A stretch of DNA of 64,000 nucleotides from Salinicola halophyticus. GTDB lineage: Bacteria; Pseudomonadota; Gammaproteobacteria; Pseudomonadales; Halomonadaceae. Below the pieces are notes generated by a model. The model saw only the letters and a list, made by a program, of their open reading frames with translations. It did not search any database and had not been told where the DNA came from. The translations under genes were made by a program, and so were the position numbers. Positions 15,581 through 23,373 of this stretch are shown in pieces (the stretch's first letter is position 1; each line of letters opens with the position of its first letter). The stretch spans positions 109,490 through 173,489 of the forward strand of contig NZ_PZJN01000007.1 in NCBI RefSeq assembly GCF_003206695.1, written 5' to 3'.

Positions 15581-15982
15581 TCAGCCAGCACTTTTGACCT
15601 GTTCCATAACCCAGTAGCTGTCTTTTTCAACCTCTGACTCAGTGACAAAGTCTCGCTCGAGCATTGCCTTCTGCGCAGTGTGCCATACCCTCAGCATGTC
15701 TTTTCCCGTCCCATTGAGAACGCCGCGATAGGTATGGTGCTGTCCGCTACTAAGGTGCCTACCGATTACATTGGTTATCAGCAATAGAGCGAGTTCGTCA
15801 GGTTTCATTCTGTCGATTCTGACCGAATAAATGGTCTTTTCTGCGTCCTTGGCAATAGAGACAACTTCCGGTTCTAAAATGCTCTTACTCGGCCCAGCTG
15901 ATTGATCGAGAAAAGCTTTTGCCTCTTCGACCGTGAGCCTTACCTCATATGGAGGGAATAGCTTCCAAAATAGTTTGCGCAT
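15581..15982 (-). CDS. Integron cassette gene 3, hypothetical protein (133 aa)
   Basis: Not recognised. It starts MRKLFWKLFPPYEVRLTVEE, then an alpha/beta pattern with SIAKDAEKTIYSVRIDRMKP and a helical, basic middle (LLLITNVIGRHLSSGQHHTY). It ends EKDSYWVMEQVKSAG. No signal or membrane helix. A strong AGGAGG lies 5 bases before the ATG at 15982, and the adjoining core site is at 15995-16002, so the leader is only 12 bases long. The stop is 11 bases from its attC (15500-15570). Confidence 0.75.
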   Translation of the reverse strand: MRKLFWKLFPPYEVRLTVEEAKAFLDQSAGPSKSILEPEVVSIAKDAEKTIYSVRIDRMKPDELALLLITNVIGRHLSSGQHHTYRGVLNGTGKDMLRVWHTAQKAMLERDFVTESEVEKDSYWVMEQVKSAG

Positions 15983-15994
15983 CAACCCTCCTTT

Positions 15995-16065
15995 GCCTTA
16001 ACAGGTATTAGACAGCGCGCTCGTTTATTGACTTGAACGCGCACGCGAGTTCAACAATGTTATGC
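15995..16065 (-). repeat. Degenerate attC-like site at the right end of the cassette array
   Basis: Minus strand: GCATAAC (16065-16059) to GTTAAGGC (16002-15995), 71 bases. The core sites fit, but the inner arms pair poorly; instead a local palindrome TTGAACTCGCG/CGCGTTCAA lies near the right end. It could be the attC of a lost upstream cassette. Confidence 0.5.
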
Positions 16066-16382
16066 TGCTCACTTTTTTCCATAACATACTGAAAAATCGA
16101 AATATTAAGTATAGCTTGGCCATATAACACCAATCATAGTGCCAGCTGCATAACACCGATGAGCGTGCAGGCAGCCTTTCCAACATTTCTGCTTTGGGTC
16201 GTTTATAGCCATCCGGACCCGACTATCGAAAGCACATACGCCTCATTAGGCTCATCTGACCTCGGATGCCAATCTGTAACACTTGGTAACTCAGATTTTG
16301 CAGCACCACAACCCCGCCAAAAGGCTTGTCGGCGATCTCCTACATACGGGCGCACTCGTAATCTCTGCTTGGCACCCCTTTT
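16066..16382. other. Intergenic stretch, no gene seen
   Basis: AT-richer DNA between the cassettes and the znu promoter. It holds ATATAACACCAATCA and GCATAACACCGATGA (about 16123 and 16148), which look like further integron core-site relics, and a 76-codon frame at 16159 that lacks a ribosome-binding site and coding character. No integrase fragment was recognised. Confidence 0.4.
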
Positions 16383-16395
16383 GTTATGATATAAC
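16383..16395 (+). promoter_or_regulatory. Zur box of the znu operon
   Basis: GTTATGATATAAC differs at one position from the gammaproteobacterial Zur consensus GTTATANTATAAC. It lies 33 bases before the small gene that opens the znuCBA operon. With zinc bound, Zur would repress here; zinc shortage relieves it. Near copies precede the 57918-59120 gene and folE2. Confidence 0.82.
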
Positions 16396-16428
16396 CTTTC
16401 TGCCTGTTTTCTTCAGGTAGATCTGTTC

Positions 16429-16575
16429 ATGTCACATCGTCACCGCCATCGCCCCGATGGGCCGTGCCACTTTTCCTTGATGTCGCTGGGCGCCGGGCGG
16501 CGCGTGTTGCTCGCGCTCATTCCTCTGGCGGTGCTGTGGCTCGTCGCCGGTTGGGCGGGCGGGGTGTTGGGTTGA
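16429..16575 (+). CDS. His-rich single-membrane-span microprotein at the head of the znu operon (48 aa)
   Basis: Reads MSHRHRHRPDGPCHFSLMSL, then an Arg pair and a hydrophobic helix VLLALIPLAVLWLVAGWAGG. The N-terminus carries four His and one Cys, so metal binding is plausible; the helix predicts an inner-membrane anchor. The TGA overlaps the znuC ATG (TGATG), which implies translational coupling. It lies directly after the Zur box. The decayed copy at 8.2 kb shows 11 synonymous and 11 mostly conservative amino-acid codon changes, evidence that the frame was under protein-level selection. The ribosome-binding site is weak (CAGGTAG, 8 bases away or more). No known family was recognised; an accessory role in zinc uptake is inference. 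Confidence 0.62.
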   Translation: MSHRHRHRPDGPCHFSLMSLGAGRRVLLALIPLAVLWLVAGWAGGVLG

Positions 16576-17297
16576 TGGCTCCGTTGCAGACACGATCCAT
16601 GGCAGAGTCCGACACGCTACTGACGCTGGAATCCCTGTCGCTGGCGCAGGGCAACCGCATGGTGCTGGAGAATATCGACGGTCATTTCGAGGCCGGCACG
16701 ATTACCGCGCTGGTGGGCGCCAACGGCGCCGGCAAGAGCACGCTGGTCCAGGGCATCATGGGCGAGCTGCGCCCGATCAGCGGCCGCGTTCGCTGCGAGG
16801 TTCCCAATGCCCGCCGTGCGTGGTTGCCGCAGCAATTGGCGCTGGACCTGACCTTCCCCATGAGCGTCGAAGAACTGGTGATGAGCGGCTGCTGGCCGAC
16901 CCACGGCAGCTTCAAGCGTTACGGGCCACCGGAGTATCGCCGTGGTCAGGCGGTGATGCAGCGCCTGGGTCTGCAGGCGTTCGAACACCGCCCGCTGGGC
17001 GAGCTTTCCGGCGGCCAGCGCCAGCGCGCCCTGCTCGGCCGCACGCTGATGCAGGAAGCCCAGTTGCTGCTGCTCGATGAGCCGTTCGCCAATGTCGATG
17101 CCGCCACCGTCGAGGTGTTGATCGACGTGCTGCGCACCATGGCGGCCGAGGGCGCGGCGATCATTATCGTGCTCCACGATCACGATCAGATGACGCGACT
17201 GGCCGATCGCACTCTGCGGCTGGAGCGCGGGCACGGCACCTGGTCGACGCCCTCTCGGGCCGGCGACGCCTCTTCACCGGCGGAGATGCTGACATGA
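16575..17297 (+). CDS. znuC: Zinc ABC transporter ATP-binding protein
   Basis: The ATPase of the high-affinity Zn2+ importer ZnuABC, cytosolic side. 240 aa from this start. Walker A is GANGAGKST (residues 48-56), the signature is LSGGQRQRALLGR, Walker B LLLLDEPFANVD, and the switch His lies in VLHDHDQM. The ATG at 16575 overlaps the stop of the 48-aa gene; an alternative start eight codons later (MAESDTL) is possible. The stop overlaps the znuB start (ATGA). Part of a Zur-controlled operon that is complete with znuB and znuA. A decayed 5' copy lies at 8.3-8.4 kb. Confidence 0.94.
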   Translation: MAPLQTRSMAESDTLLTLESLSLAQGNRMVLENIDGHFEAGTITALVGANGAGKSTLVQGIMGELRPISGRVRCEVPNARRAWLPQQLALDLTFPMSVEELVMSGCWPTHGSFKRYGPPEYRRGQAVMQRLGLQAFEHRPLGELSGGQRQRALLGRTLMQEAQLLLLDEPFANVDAATVEVLIDVLRTMAAEGAAIIIVLHDHDQMTRLADRTLRLERGHGTWSTPSRAGDASSPAEMLT

Positions 17298-18178
17298 TCG
17301 ATTGGCTGTTCTCTCCGCTGCTGGATTTCGGCTTCATGCGCCGCGCGCTGGTGGCCGGGCTGGCGTTGTCGCTGGTCGCCCCGCCGCTGGGGGTGTTCCT
17401 CACGCTGCGCGGCATGAGTCTGGTCGGCGATGCCATGGCCCACGCCGTGTTGCCGGGCGTCGCGGTCGGTTTTCTATTGGCGGGTTTTTCGCTGCCGGCG
17501 ATGAGCTTCGGCGGCCTGCTCGCGGGGCTGCTGGTGGCGGGGCTGGCGGGCAGCGTGTCGCGCCTGACCGGCCACCGTGAAGACTCGGCCATCGCCAGCT
17601 TTTATCTGATTTCGCTCGCCGCCGGGGTGATGTTGATCTCGATGCGTGGCAGCAGCGTCGACCTGACCCATGTGCTGTTCGGCTCGATTCTGGCCGTCAA
17701 CGGTACCGCGCTGTGGCTGATCGTCAGTGTGTCGAGCCTGACCCTGATCGTGCTGGCCGCGATCTTCCGCATCCTGGTCGTCGAATGTCTCGATCCGCTG
17801 TTTCTGCGCGGCCAGGGCATCCGCGGTAGCGCGGTGCACGGGCTGTTTCTGGGCTTGATGGTGCTCAACCTGACCGCCGGTTTTCAGACGCTGGGCACGC
17901 TGATGGCCGTCGGCCTAATGATGCTGCCGGCCACCGCCGCGCGCTTCTGGTCGAAGCGGCTCGAGGGCTTGATGGGGCTGGCAATCGCCATCGGCATGGT
18001 CTCGAGCGTCGGCGGGCTGCTGCTCTCTTACCACGCCGGCCTACCGTCCGGGCCCTGCATCATTCTGTTTGCCGGCGTGGTCTACCTGCTTTCCGCGCTG
18101 TTCGGGCGTTACCACAGCGTCTTTGCCCGCTGGCGCCGCCGGGTTCAACCGATGCTGCCGCCGGACGCTCACGGCTGA
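17294..18178 (+). CDS. znuB: Zinc ABC transporter permease
   Basis: A 294-residue inner-membrane protein of the ABC-3 family with about eight hydrophobic helices. The family motif GMSLVGDAMAHAVLPGVAVGF near residue 37 and the conserved ALVAGLALSLVAPPLGVFLTLR region before it are clear. It forms the Zn2+ channel driven by ZnuC. The start overlaps the znuC stop by 4 bases. A 71-base gap with a weak GAGGA site separates it from znuA. The His-poor, Arg-rich tail (RWRRRVQPMLPPDAHG) is probably cytosolic. Confidence 0.94.
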   Translation: MIDWLFSPLLDFGFMRRALVAGLALSLVAPPLGVFLTLRGMSLVGDAMAHAVLPGVAVGFLLAGFSLPAMSFGGLLAGLLVAGLAGSVSRLTGHREDSAIASFYLISLAAGVMLISMRGSSVDLTHVLFGSILAVNGTALWLIVSVSSLTLIVLAAIFRILVVECLDPLFLRGQGIRGSAVHGLFLGLMVLNLTAGFQTLGTLMAVGLMMLPATAARFWSKRLEGLMGLAIAIGMVSSVGGLLLSYHAGLPSGPCIILFAGVVYLLSALFGRYHSVFARWRRRVQPMLPPDAHG

Positions 18179-18249
18179 TCCGGCACTCATCACTCAGTAC
18201 CCCGCTCCCCGCTGATTCACCACCGTTCCACTTTTTACGAGGATTCACG

Positions 18250-19311
18250 ATGTCCCGCCAATCGATCGCTTCAACGCTTCTCAAGAACGTGCTCGCCGGT
18301 AGCCTGAGTATCGCCGCCCTGTCACCGATCTACGCTCACGCGGACCCGCTCAAGGTCGTCACCAGTTTCAGCATTCTCGACGATATGGTCGAAACCGTCG
18401 GCGGGGATCATGTCGCGGTCACCTCGCTGGTCGGCCCGGATGGCGATGTGCATGCGTTCTCGCCCAAGCCGGATGATGCAAAGTCACTCGCCGACGCGGA
18501 TCTGATCGTGGTTAACGGCCTGCAGCTCGAGGGCTGGATCGACCGGCTGATCGACGCCAGCGAATATGAGGGTGACATCGTCGTCGCCAGCGACGGCATC
18601 AAGACACGACCGTTCGAAGGTCACGAAGACGAGGCAGGCCACGACCACGGCGATGACCATGGCGATGACCACGACCATGACCATGACCACGACCATGACC
18701 ATGACCATGACCATGACCATGACCATGACCATGACGATCATGATCACGCCGCTGCCGAGGAAGGCCATCATCATCACGGCGATGTCGATCCGCACGCCTG
18801 GCAGGATCTCGAGAACGGCGAACAGTACGCCCGCAACATTCGCGATGCGCTGGTCAAGCTAGACCCCGATAATGCCGACGACTACCAGGCCAACGCCAAG
18901 CAGTACATCGAAAAAATGGAAGCGCTGGACGCCGACGCCAAGCAGCGCATGGCGGACATTCCCGAGGCCAATCGGCTGATCATCACCAGCCACGACGCTT
19001 TCGGATACTTCGCCGATGCCTATGGCCTGCAGTTGCTTTCGCCGGTGGGCATCAACACGCTGGCCGAGCCCAGCGCCAGCGACATGGGCAACCTGATCAA
19101 ACAGATCGAGTCCAGCCACGCCAAGGCGCTGTTCCTCGAGAACATGAGCAATCCGGCGCTGATCAATCAGCTGCATGAAGAGACCGGCGTCGCCATCGGC
19201 GGCACGCTCTACGCCGACGCGCTGACGCCGGACGGCGAAGGTAGCACTTACCTCGGCATGTTCCAGCACAACGTCGACACCCTGCTCGACGCGCTGGAAG
19301 CCGAAGACTAG
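18250..19311 (+). CDS. znuA: Zinc ABC transporter substrate-binding protein
   Basis: Periplasmic Zn2+-binding protein, 353 aa with a signal peptide (ends ...PIYAHA). Cluster A-I metal ligands are visible: His in GDVHAFSPKPDD, His in DVDPHAWQD, His in ITSHDAFGYFA, and an acidic residue near the C-terminus. Between the first two ligands lies a long His/Asp loop (about residues 130-178) built from repeated Asp-His, usual in ZnuA and thought to collect zinc. In DNA this loop is a run of GACCAT/GACCAC hexamers (18661-18740), prone to slippage. znuA is last in the operon here, whereas in E. coli it is divergent from znuCB. Confidence 0.95.
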   Translation: MSRQSIASTLLKNVLAGSLSIAALSPIYAHADPLKVVTSFSILDDMVETVGGDHVAVTSLVGPDGDVHAFSPKPDDAKSLADADLIVVNGLQLEGWIDRLIDASEYEGDIVVASDGIKTRPFEGHEDEAGHDHGDDHGDDHDHDHDHDHDHDHDHDHDHDHDDHDHAAAEEGHHHHGDVDPHAWQDLENGEQYARNIRDALVKLDPDNADDYQANAKQYIEKMEALDADAKQRMADIPEANRLIITSHDAFGYFADAYGLQLLSPVGINTLAEPSASDMGNLIKQIESSHAKALFLENMSNPALINQLHEETGVAIGGTLYADALTPDGEGSTYLGMFQHNVDTLLDALEAED

Positions 19312-19432
19312 CGGCCACCAGGCCAGCGCCGCGTCGGCGCTGGTCAGTCCCGGCGCTGGTCAATTGCCTCCGCTTGAACGACACTTTCCCGGCAACCTCC
19401 CTTGCCGTTTTCGCCGAGAAAGTGTCCCTCGC

Positions 19433-20695
19433 ATGTCGTCAGTGATTCCCCCGTTCCAACGCCGTCTCACGCTCGCCCAGGCACGTCGCCTTGCCCTGAA
19501 AGCGCAGGGATTCACGTCTCGGTCTCCCGATGCCGTCAATCGCGGTCACCTGAATCGTCTGCTGGATCGTCTCGGCGTGCTGCAGATCGATTCCGTCAAC
19601 GCGCTGGCTCGCTCCCACTATCTGCCGGTCTTCTCGCGTCTCGGCCCTTACCCGACCGCACTGCTCGACGAGGCGGCCTGGAGCCGCAATCGCCACCGGT
19701 CACTGTTCGAATACTGGGGCCACGAGGCCTCGCTGCTGCCGATCTCGCTCTACCCAGCGATGCGCTGGCGCATGCGCCGCGCGCAGGACGGCATCGGCAT
19801 TTACAAGCACCTCGCTCGATTCGGCCGAGAGCGGCGTGAGGTGATCGATCGCGTCTTGGCCAGCGTGCGCGATCACGGCCCGCTGGGCGCCGGCGCGCTG
19901 AATACACGTGAAGGCCCGGCCGGGCCCTGGTGGGACTGGAGCGACGAGAAACACGCGCTGGAGTGGCTGTTCGCCGCCGGTGAAGTCACCGTGGCCCGCC
20001 GTCGAGGGTTCGAACGGCTTTACGATCTGCCCGAGAGAGTGCTGCCCGCGACGGTACTCAACCAGCCCGAGCCCGATCTACTCGAGGCCCACCGTCAGTT
20101 GCTGCGCCAGTCTGCCAGCGCGCTCGGCGTGGCGACCGAGAAGGATCTGCGCGACTACTACCGGCTGGCGCCGCAGGACACCCGTGCCGCGCTGCAGACG
20201 TTGATCGAGGACGCCACGCTGACGCCGGTGTCGGTGGAAGGCTGGCGCCAACCGGCTTATGTCGTCGGCGAACCGCGAATCCCCCGCCGGATCGACACCT
20301 CCGCCCTGCTTTCCCCGTTCGACTCGCTGATCTGGTTTCGTGAACGGACCGAGCGCCTGTTCGGCTTTCACTATCGACTCGAGTTCTACGTACCGCCGAC
20401 CAAGCGAGTCTACGGCTACTATGTCATGCCGTTTCTCCACGGCGACCGGCTCATCGGCCGAATCGATCTGCGCGCACGCCGGGCCGACGGTGAACTGACG
20501 GTGCTGGCGATTCACCCGGAGCCGGGCATCATCTTCGACGATTCACATCTCACCGCCCTGTCACGGCAGTTCGAGCAGCTGGCAGCGTGGCTGGGATTGC
20601 CGCGTATCCATCTCGCCTGCGAACGCCCGCTGGCTCAGAGGCTCTCCACCCACTGGCCGGTCGATGTCAGAAGACGGCGGGAACTATCTTCCTGA
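19433..20695 (+). CDS. YcaQ-type DNA glycosylase (HTH_42 family), 420 aa
   Basis: A winged-helix protein of the HTH_42/DUF1006 family. E. coli YcaQ (AlkX) removes bulky N7 and crosslink alkyl lesions from DNA. Family marks are LTLAQARRLALKAQGF at the N-terminus, the catalytic-region sequence LGVLQIDSVNALARSHYLPV (a Q-I-D triad typical of the YcaQ branch, as I recall it), LFEYWGHEASLLPI, and the C-terminal beta-barrel PPTKRVYGYYVMPFLHGDRL. The ATG at 19433 gives the usual start; upstream in-frame codons lack coding character. It lies alone between znuA and the efflux genes. Confidence 0.86.
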   Translation: MSSVIPPFQRRLTLAQARRLALKAQGFTSRSPDAVNRGHLNRLLDRLGVLQIDSVNALARSHYLPVFSRLGPYPTALLDEAAWSRNRHRSLFEYWGHEASLLPISLYPAMRWRMRRAQDGIGIYKHLARFGRERREVIDRVLASVRDHGPLGAGALNTREGPAGPWWDWSDEKHALEWLFAAGEVTVARRRGFERLYDLPERVLPATVLNQPEPDLLEAHRQLLRQSASALGVATEKDLRDYYRLAPQDTRAALQTLIEDATLTPVSVEGWRQPAYVVGEPRIPRRIDTSALLSPFDSLIWFRERTERLFGFHYRLEFYVPPTKRVYGYYVMPFLHGDRLIGRIDLRARRADGELTVLAIHPEPGIIFDDSHLTALSRQFEQLAAWLGLPRIHLACERPLAQRLSTHWPVDVRRRRELSS

Positions 20696-20940
20696 CCGAG
20701 TGTTTGATGGCAACAGTCGTTCCCGACAACGGCCACTTGCCTCAAGGCTCGATCGAGCACGCCGGTCCGTTGCCATCCTTCGCCCTTCTATCGTTCTCCG
20801 GTGTTCTCGCCTCACCGATCTTCTGTCTCGGCGGTAGACAAAAGTCGCGTGTAATGAGATTATTCGCAGCCTAACTTTTACTGCGCTTGATACGTTCTCA
20901 GACGCGTTTCAGGACTCATTTACCGCGCTCTAACACATCG

Positions 20941-20966
20941 ACCCGTGAATGCCCGCATTCACGGGT
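20941..20966. terminator. Strong hairpin before the FUSC gene
   Basis: ACCCGTGAATGC and GCATTCACGGGT form a perfect 12-bp stem with a CC loop. No T-run follows on either strand. It sits 11 bases before the ATG at 20978, so it would be in the mRNA leader if the promoter lies upstream, or it could close the 19433-20695 transcript. Confidence 0.45.
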
Positions 20967-20977
20967 CCTGGTCATTT

Positions 20978-23155
20978 ATGATGCGAATTCCTGCCGATCA
21001 CTGGTTGCTGGCGTTGCGAACGGTGCTGGCCGTCTGGCTGGCGCTGTTCCTGTCGATGCGCCTCGATCTCTATCAGCCCGCCTGGGCGATTCTGGCAGTG
21101 ATGATCGTGACCCTGCAGCCGGTCATGTTCACCGGCGGCACGCCGCCGATCGGTATCATCATCGGGCGCAGCGTGGCGCGGCTTTTCGGCACGCTGTTCG
21201 GCGCCATCGTCGGCTTGGTGATGATCGCGCTGTTCGGCCAGCAACCCATGCTCTATCTGCTGTTTGCCGGCGCGTGGCTGGCGTTCTGCATGTACTGGGT
21301 CATGCTCGAGCAGGATGAACACCTCGGCTACGTGATGATGCTCAGCGGCTATACCGCGACGCTGGTGTCGCTGACGGCGATCGGTACCGGCGTCGACAAT
21401 ATCTGGTCGGTGGCGCAAGGGCGTTTCAGCGAGACAGCGCTGGGCATCGGCTGCGGCCTGCTCGCGCACGTGGTGATCGCGCCGCGTTTCGGCAGCCGTG
21501 CGCTACCGAGCGCGCTTTCCCGCTTTCTTTCCCAGGCCGCCACCGGAACGCTGACGACGCTCGCCGAACCACGCTCTCAGACACGCTCTCAGCCACGTTC
21601 TCAGGCGACTCGCGACGCCCCGCTGAAAGCGCTGTTCCAGCATTATCAGCAGTTCGAGAAGCTGCGGGGGCTGGCCCGGCTGGAGACTCGCCGTCTCAGT
21701 CATTTCATCCCCGCGCTGGACCGCTTCGCCAGTGACGGCCTGGCGCTGATCACTGCCGTGCGCGAACTGGAAACGGCACTCGACTATCTGCGCCACTGCG
21801 ACGACGGCGAGCGCTGGCTGACCGAATTGAGACAGCAGGCGCTACCGCTGCTCCGGGCCATCGAGTCCGAACCGGATGGCAAGCCGACCGAACGCCTATC
21901 GCTGGCCGATTTCGACTGGAAAGATGACGCCATCGCACCGCGCACCCGCGCCCGGGCGGAGCTGGTTCGCCAGCGCCTGGGCGAAGTGCTGGGGCTTCTG
22001 CAGCATGGCCGTCGACTGCGCAACGCGCTCGACGATCCGACCTCGTCGAAGGTCAAGGCGCTGCCCCGTCAACGCCGTTCTCGCGTCACCCACAACGAAC
22101 ACTTTGTCGCCCGCTACAACGCTTTTCGTGTGTTCATCGCCTTCGAGCTGCTGGGCCAGATCTGGGTGCACAGCGGCTGGCACTCCGGTTATCTGGCGAT
22201 GATGCTGCTCGGCGTCTTCACCATGCTGTTCGCCAAGGCGCCCACCCCCGCCGCCGTGGTCTATCAATTCCTGTGGGGCTCGATCGCCGCGGTCATTCTG
22301 GGCGGCATTCTGCTGTTTCTGGTGCTGCCGGCCATCAACGGCTTTCCACTGCTAGCCATCGCCATCGGCATTCCGGTCGCCATCGGCACCCTGATGACGC
22401 CGCACCCGCGCTGGTCGCTGATCGGGCTGGCCGGAGCCATTACCATGATGACCCTGCTCAATCTGCATTCGACCTACACCTTCTCGCCCACGAGCTACAT
22501 CAATGGCGGGCTGGCTTCGATCATTGGCACCATCGCCTCCATGATCACCTACTCGCTGTTCCGCCAGCGCTCCGCGCAAGAACGGATCGAGACGCTGATG
22601 ACCGCCTACTGGCGAGGTCTCGGCCGGCTGCTTCGGGAAAAGTCATTGCCCAATCGGGCGCGGCTGGAAAGTCGTCTCTACGACCGCCTGGGCCGACTGG
22701 TCGCGCTGGGCGGCAGTGACAGCGCCGTGCGCGAAGCCATCGACCTGCATGCGCTGGCGCTCTGTGTATGGAGGATCCGCCGTCTGCGCGATGCGCTCGG
22801 CCCCCACCGCGCGGAGATAGAAGCCTGGCTCGGCGATATCGGCAGGCGCGTGGTTGCCCGGCGCCGTCACGATCCCGCCGTCTGGCACGAACTCGCCGAC
22901 GAGGCCGTCGGCTGGGGCGAACGGCTCTATCACCAGGCCCATCTGCCGATCGCCAGCATCGGCGAAATCGCCATGCTGGGCCATCTGATGCGTGAAGCAC
23001 CCGGGGTCGCGCTCGAAGCCCGCGCCGGTGAAGCTACCGATGAGAGTCTTGATGAGAGCCTCGATGGGCCCGGCGATGCGGACTCTGAAACGACCGCCAG
23101 CACGTCTACGTCTACGGCCAACGCTACGCCCGGAGGATCCCGACATGCTGACTGA
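20978..23155 (+). CDS. FUSC-family aromatic-acid efflux transporter, AaeB type (725 aa)
   Basis: An inner-membrane protein with two clusters of about five helices, each followed by a cytosolic part, the FUSC/AaeB layout. The first starts HWLLALRTVLAVWLALFLSM and the second near residue 370 (AFRVFIAFELLGQIWVHSGW). With the DUF1656 and HlyD-type proteins encoded next it forms an AaeBXA-like pump for hydroxylated aromatic acids. The C-terminal 60 residues are acidic and low-complexity (Thr/Ser/Asp), and an internal segment (about 190-205) contains a 12-bp repeat coding SQTRSQPRSQ. ATG 20978 is preferred over a GTG at 20945, which would lie inside the hairpin. The substrate is inferred from the family. 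Confidence 0.88.
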   Translation: MMRIPADHWLLALRTVLAVWLALFLSMRLDLYQPAWAILAVMIVTLQPVMFTGGTPPIGIIIGRSVARLFGTLFGAIVGLVMIALFGQQPMLYLLFAGAWLAFCMYWVMLEQDEHLGYVMMLSGYTATLVSLTAIGTGVDNIWSVAQGRFSETALGIGCGLLAHVVIAPRFGSRALPSALSRFLSQAATGTLTTLAEPRSQTRSQPRSQATRDAPLKALFQHYQQFEKLRGLARLETRRLSHFIPALDRFASDGLALITAVRELETALDYLRHCDDGERWLTELRQQALPLLRAIESEPDGKPTERLSLADFDWKDDAIAPRTRARAELVRQRLGEVLGLLQHGRRLRNALDDPTSSKVKALPRQRRSRVTHNEHFVARYNAFRVFIAFELLGQIWVHSGWHSGYLAMMLLGVFTMLFAKAPTPAAVVYQFLWGSIAAVILGGILLFLVLPAINGFPLLAIAIGIPVAIGTLMTPHPRWSLIGLAGAITMMTLLNLHSTYTFSPTSYINGGLASIIGTIASMITYSLFRQRSAQERIETLMTAYWRGLGRLLREKSLPNRARLESRLYDRLGRLVALGGSDSAVREAIDLHALALCVWRIRRLRDALGPHRAEIEAWLGDIGRRVVARRRHDPAVWHELADEAVGWGERLYHQAHLPIASIGEIAMLGHLMREAPGVALEARAGEATDESLDESLDGPGDADSETTASTSTSTANATPGGSRHAD

Positions 23156-23360
23156 GTGGTCGTTTCTGGGGTTTCTGTTACCGCCGCTGGCCGTTCCCGT
23201 TCTGCTGGCGCTGGGGCTCTATCTGCTGCTTCGCCGCCTTTTCGTCCGCCTGGGGCTCTATCACTGGTTCTGGCAACCGGTGCTGGCGGATATCGCCATT
23301 TTCGCTTTGCTGCTGTGGTCGGTGCTCGCCCTCACGGGCTCGCTACCGATCGCTGGATAA
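23145..23360 (+). CDS. DUF1656 small membrane protein (AaeX-like), 71 aa
   Basis: Two hydrophobic helices (LPPLAVPVLLALGLYLLLRR and ADIAIFALLLWSVLALTG) with the PPLAVP motif usual in DUF1656. It starts inside the end of the FUSC gene (11-bp overlap) with a good CGGAGGA site, so the two are translationally linked. Its role in the AaeBXA pump is unknown. Confidence 0.87.
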   Translation: MLTEWSFLGFLLPPLAVPVLLALGLYLLLRRLFVRLGLYHWFWQPVLADIAIFALLLWSVLALTGSLPIAG

Positions 23361-23373
23361 GGAAAAGACCTTG

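Larger units (their letters stand above)
14721..16065 (-). mobile_element. Integron cassette array without integrase (CALIN): three cassettes, minus orientation
   Basis: Three small genes, all on the minus strand, alternate with imperfect palindromes of 70-84 bases bounded by RYYYAAC/GTTRRRY-type core sites, the organisation of integron gene cassettes. Each gene starts 14-51 bases after a core site and stops within 3-16 bases of the next palindrome. No integrase gene, attI or cassette promoter is visible in the 300 bases on the upstream (right) side. The genes encode small unknown proteins, typical cassette cargo. Core sites on the minus strand read GTTATAT, GTTATGC, GTTAGGC and GTTAAGG. Confidence 0.82.

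Noticed and set aside
16159..16389. 76-codon frame before the znu promoter
   Set aside because: No ribosome-binding site, no recognisable features, and it would run through the Zur box region.
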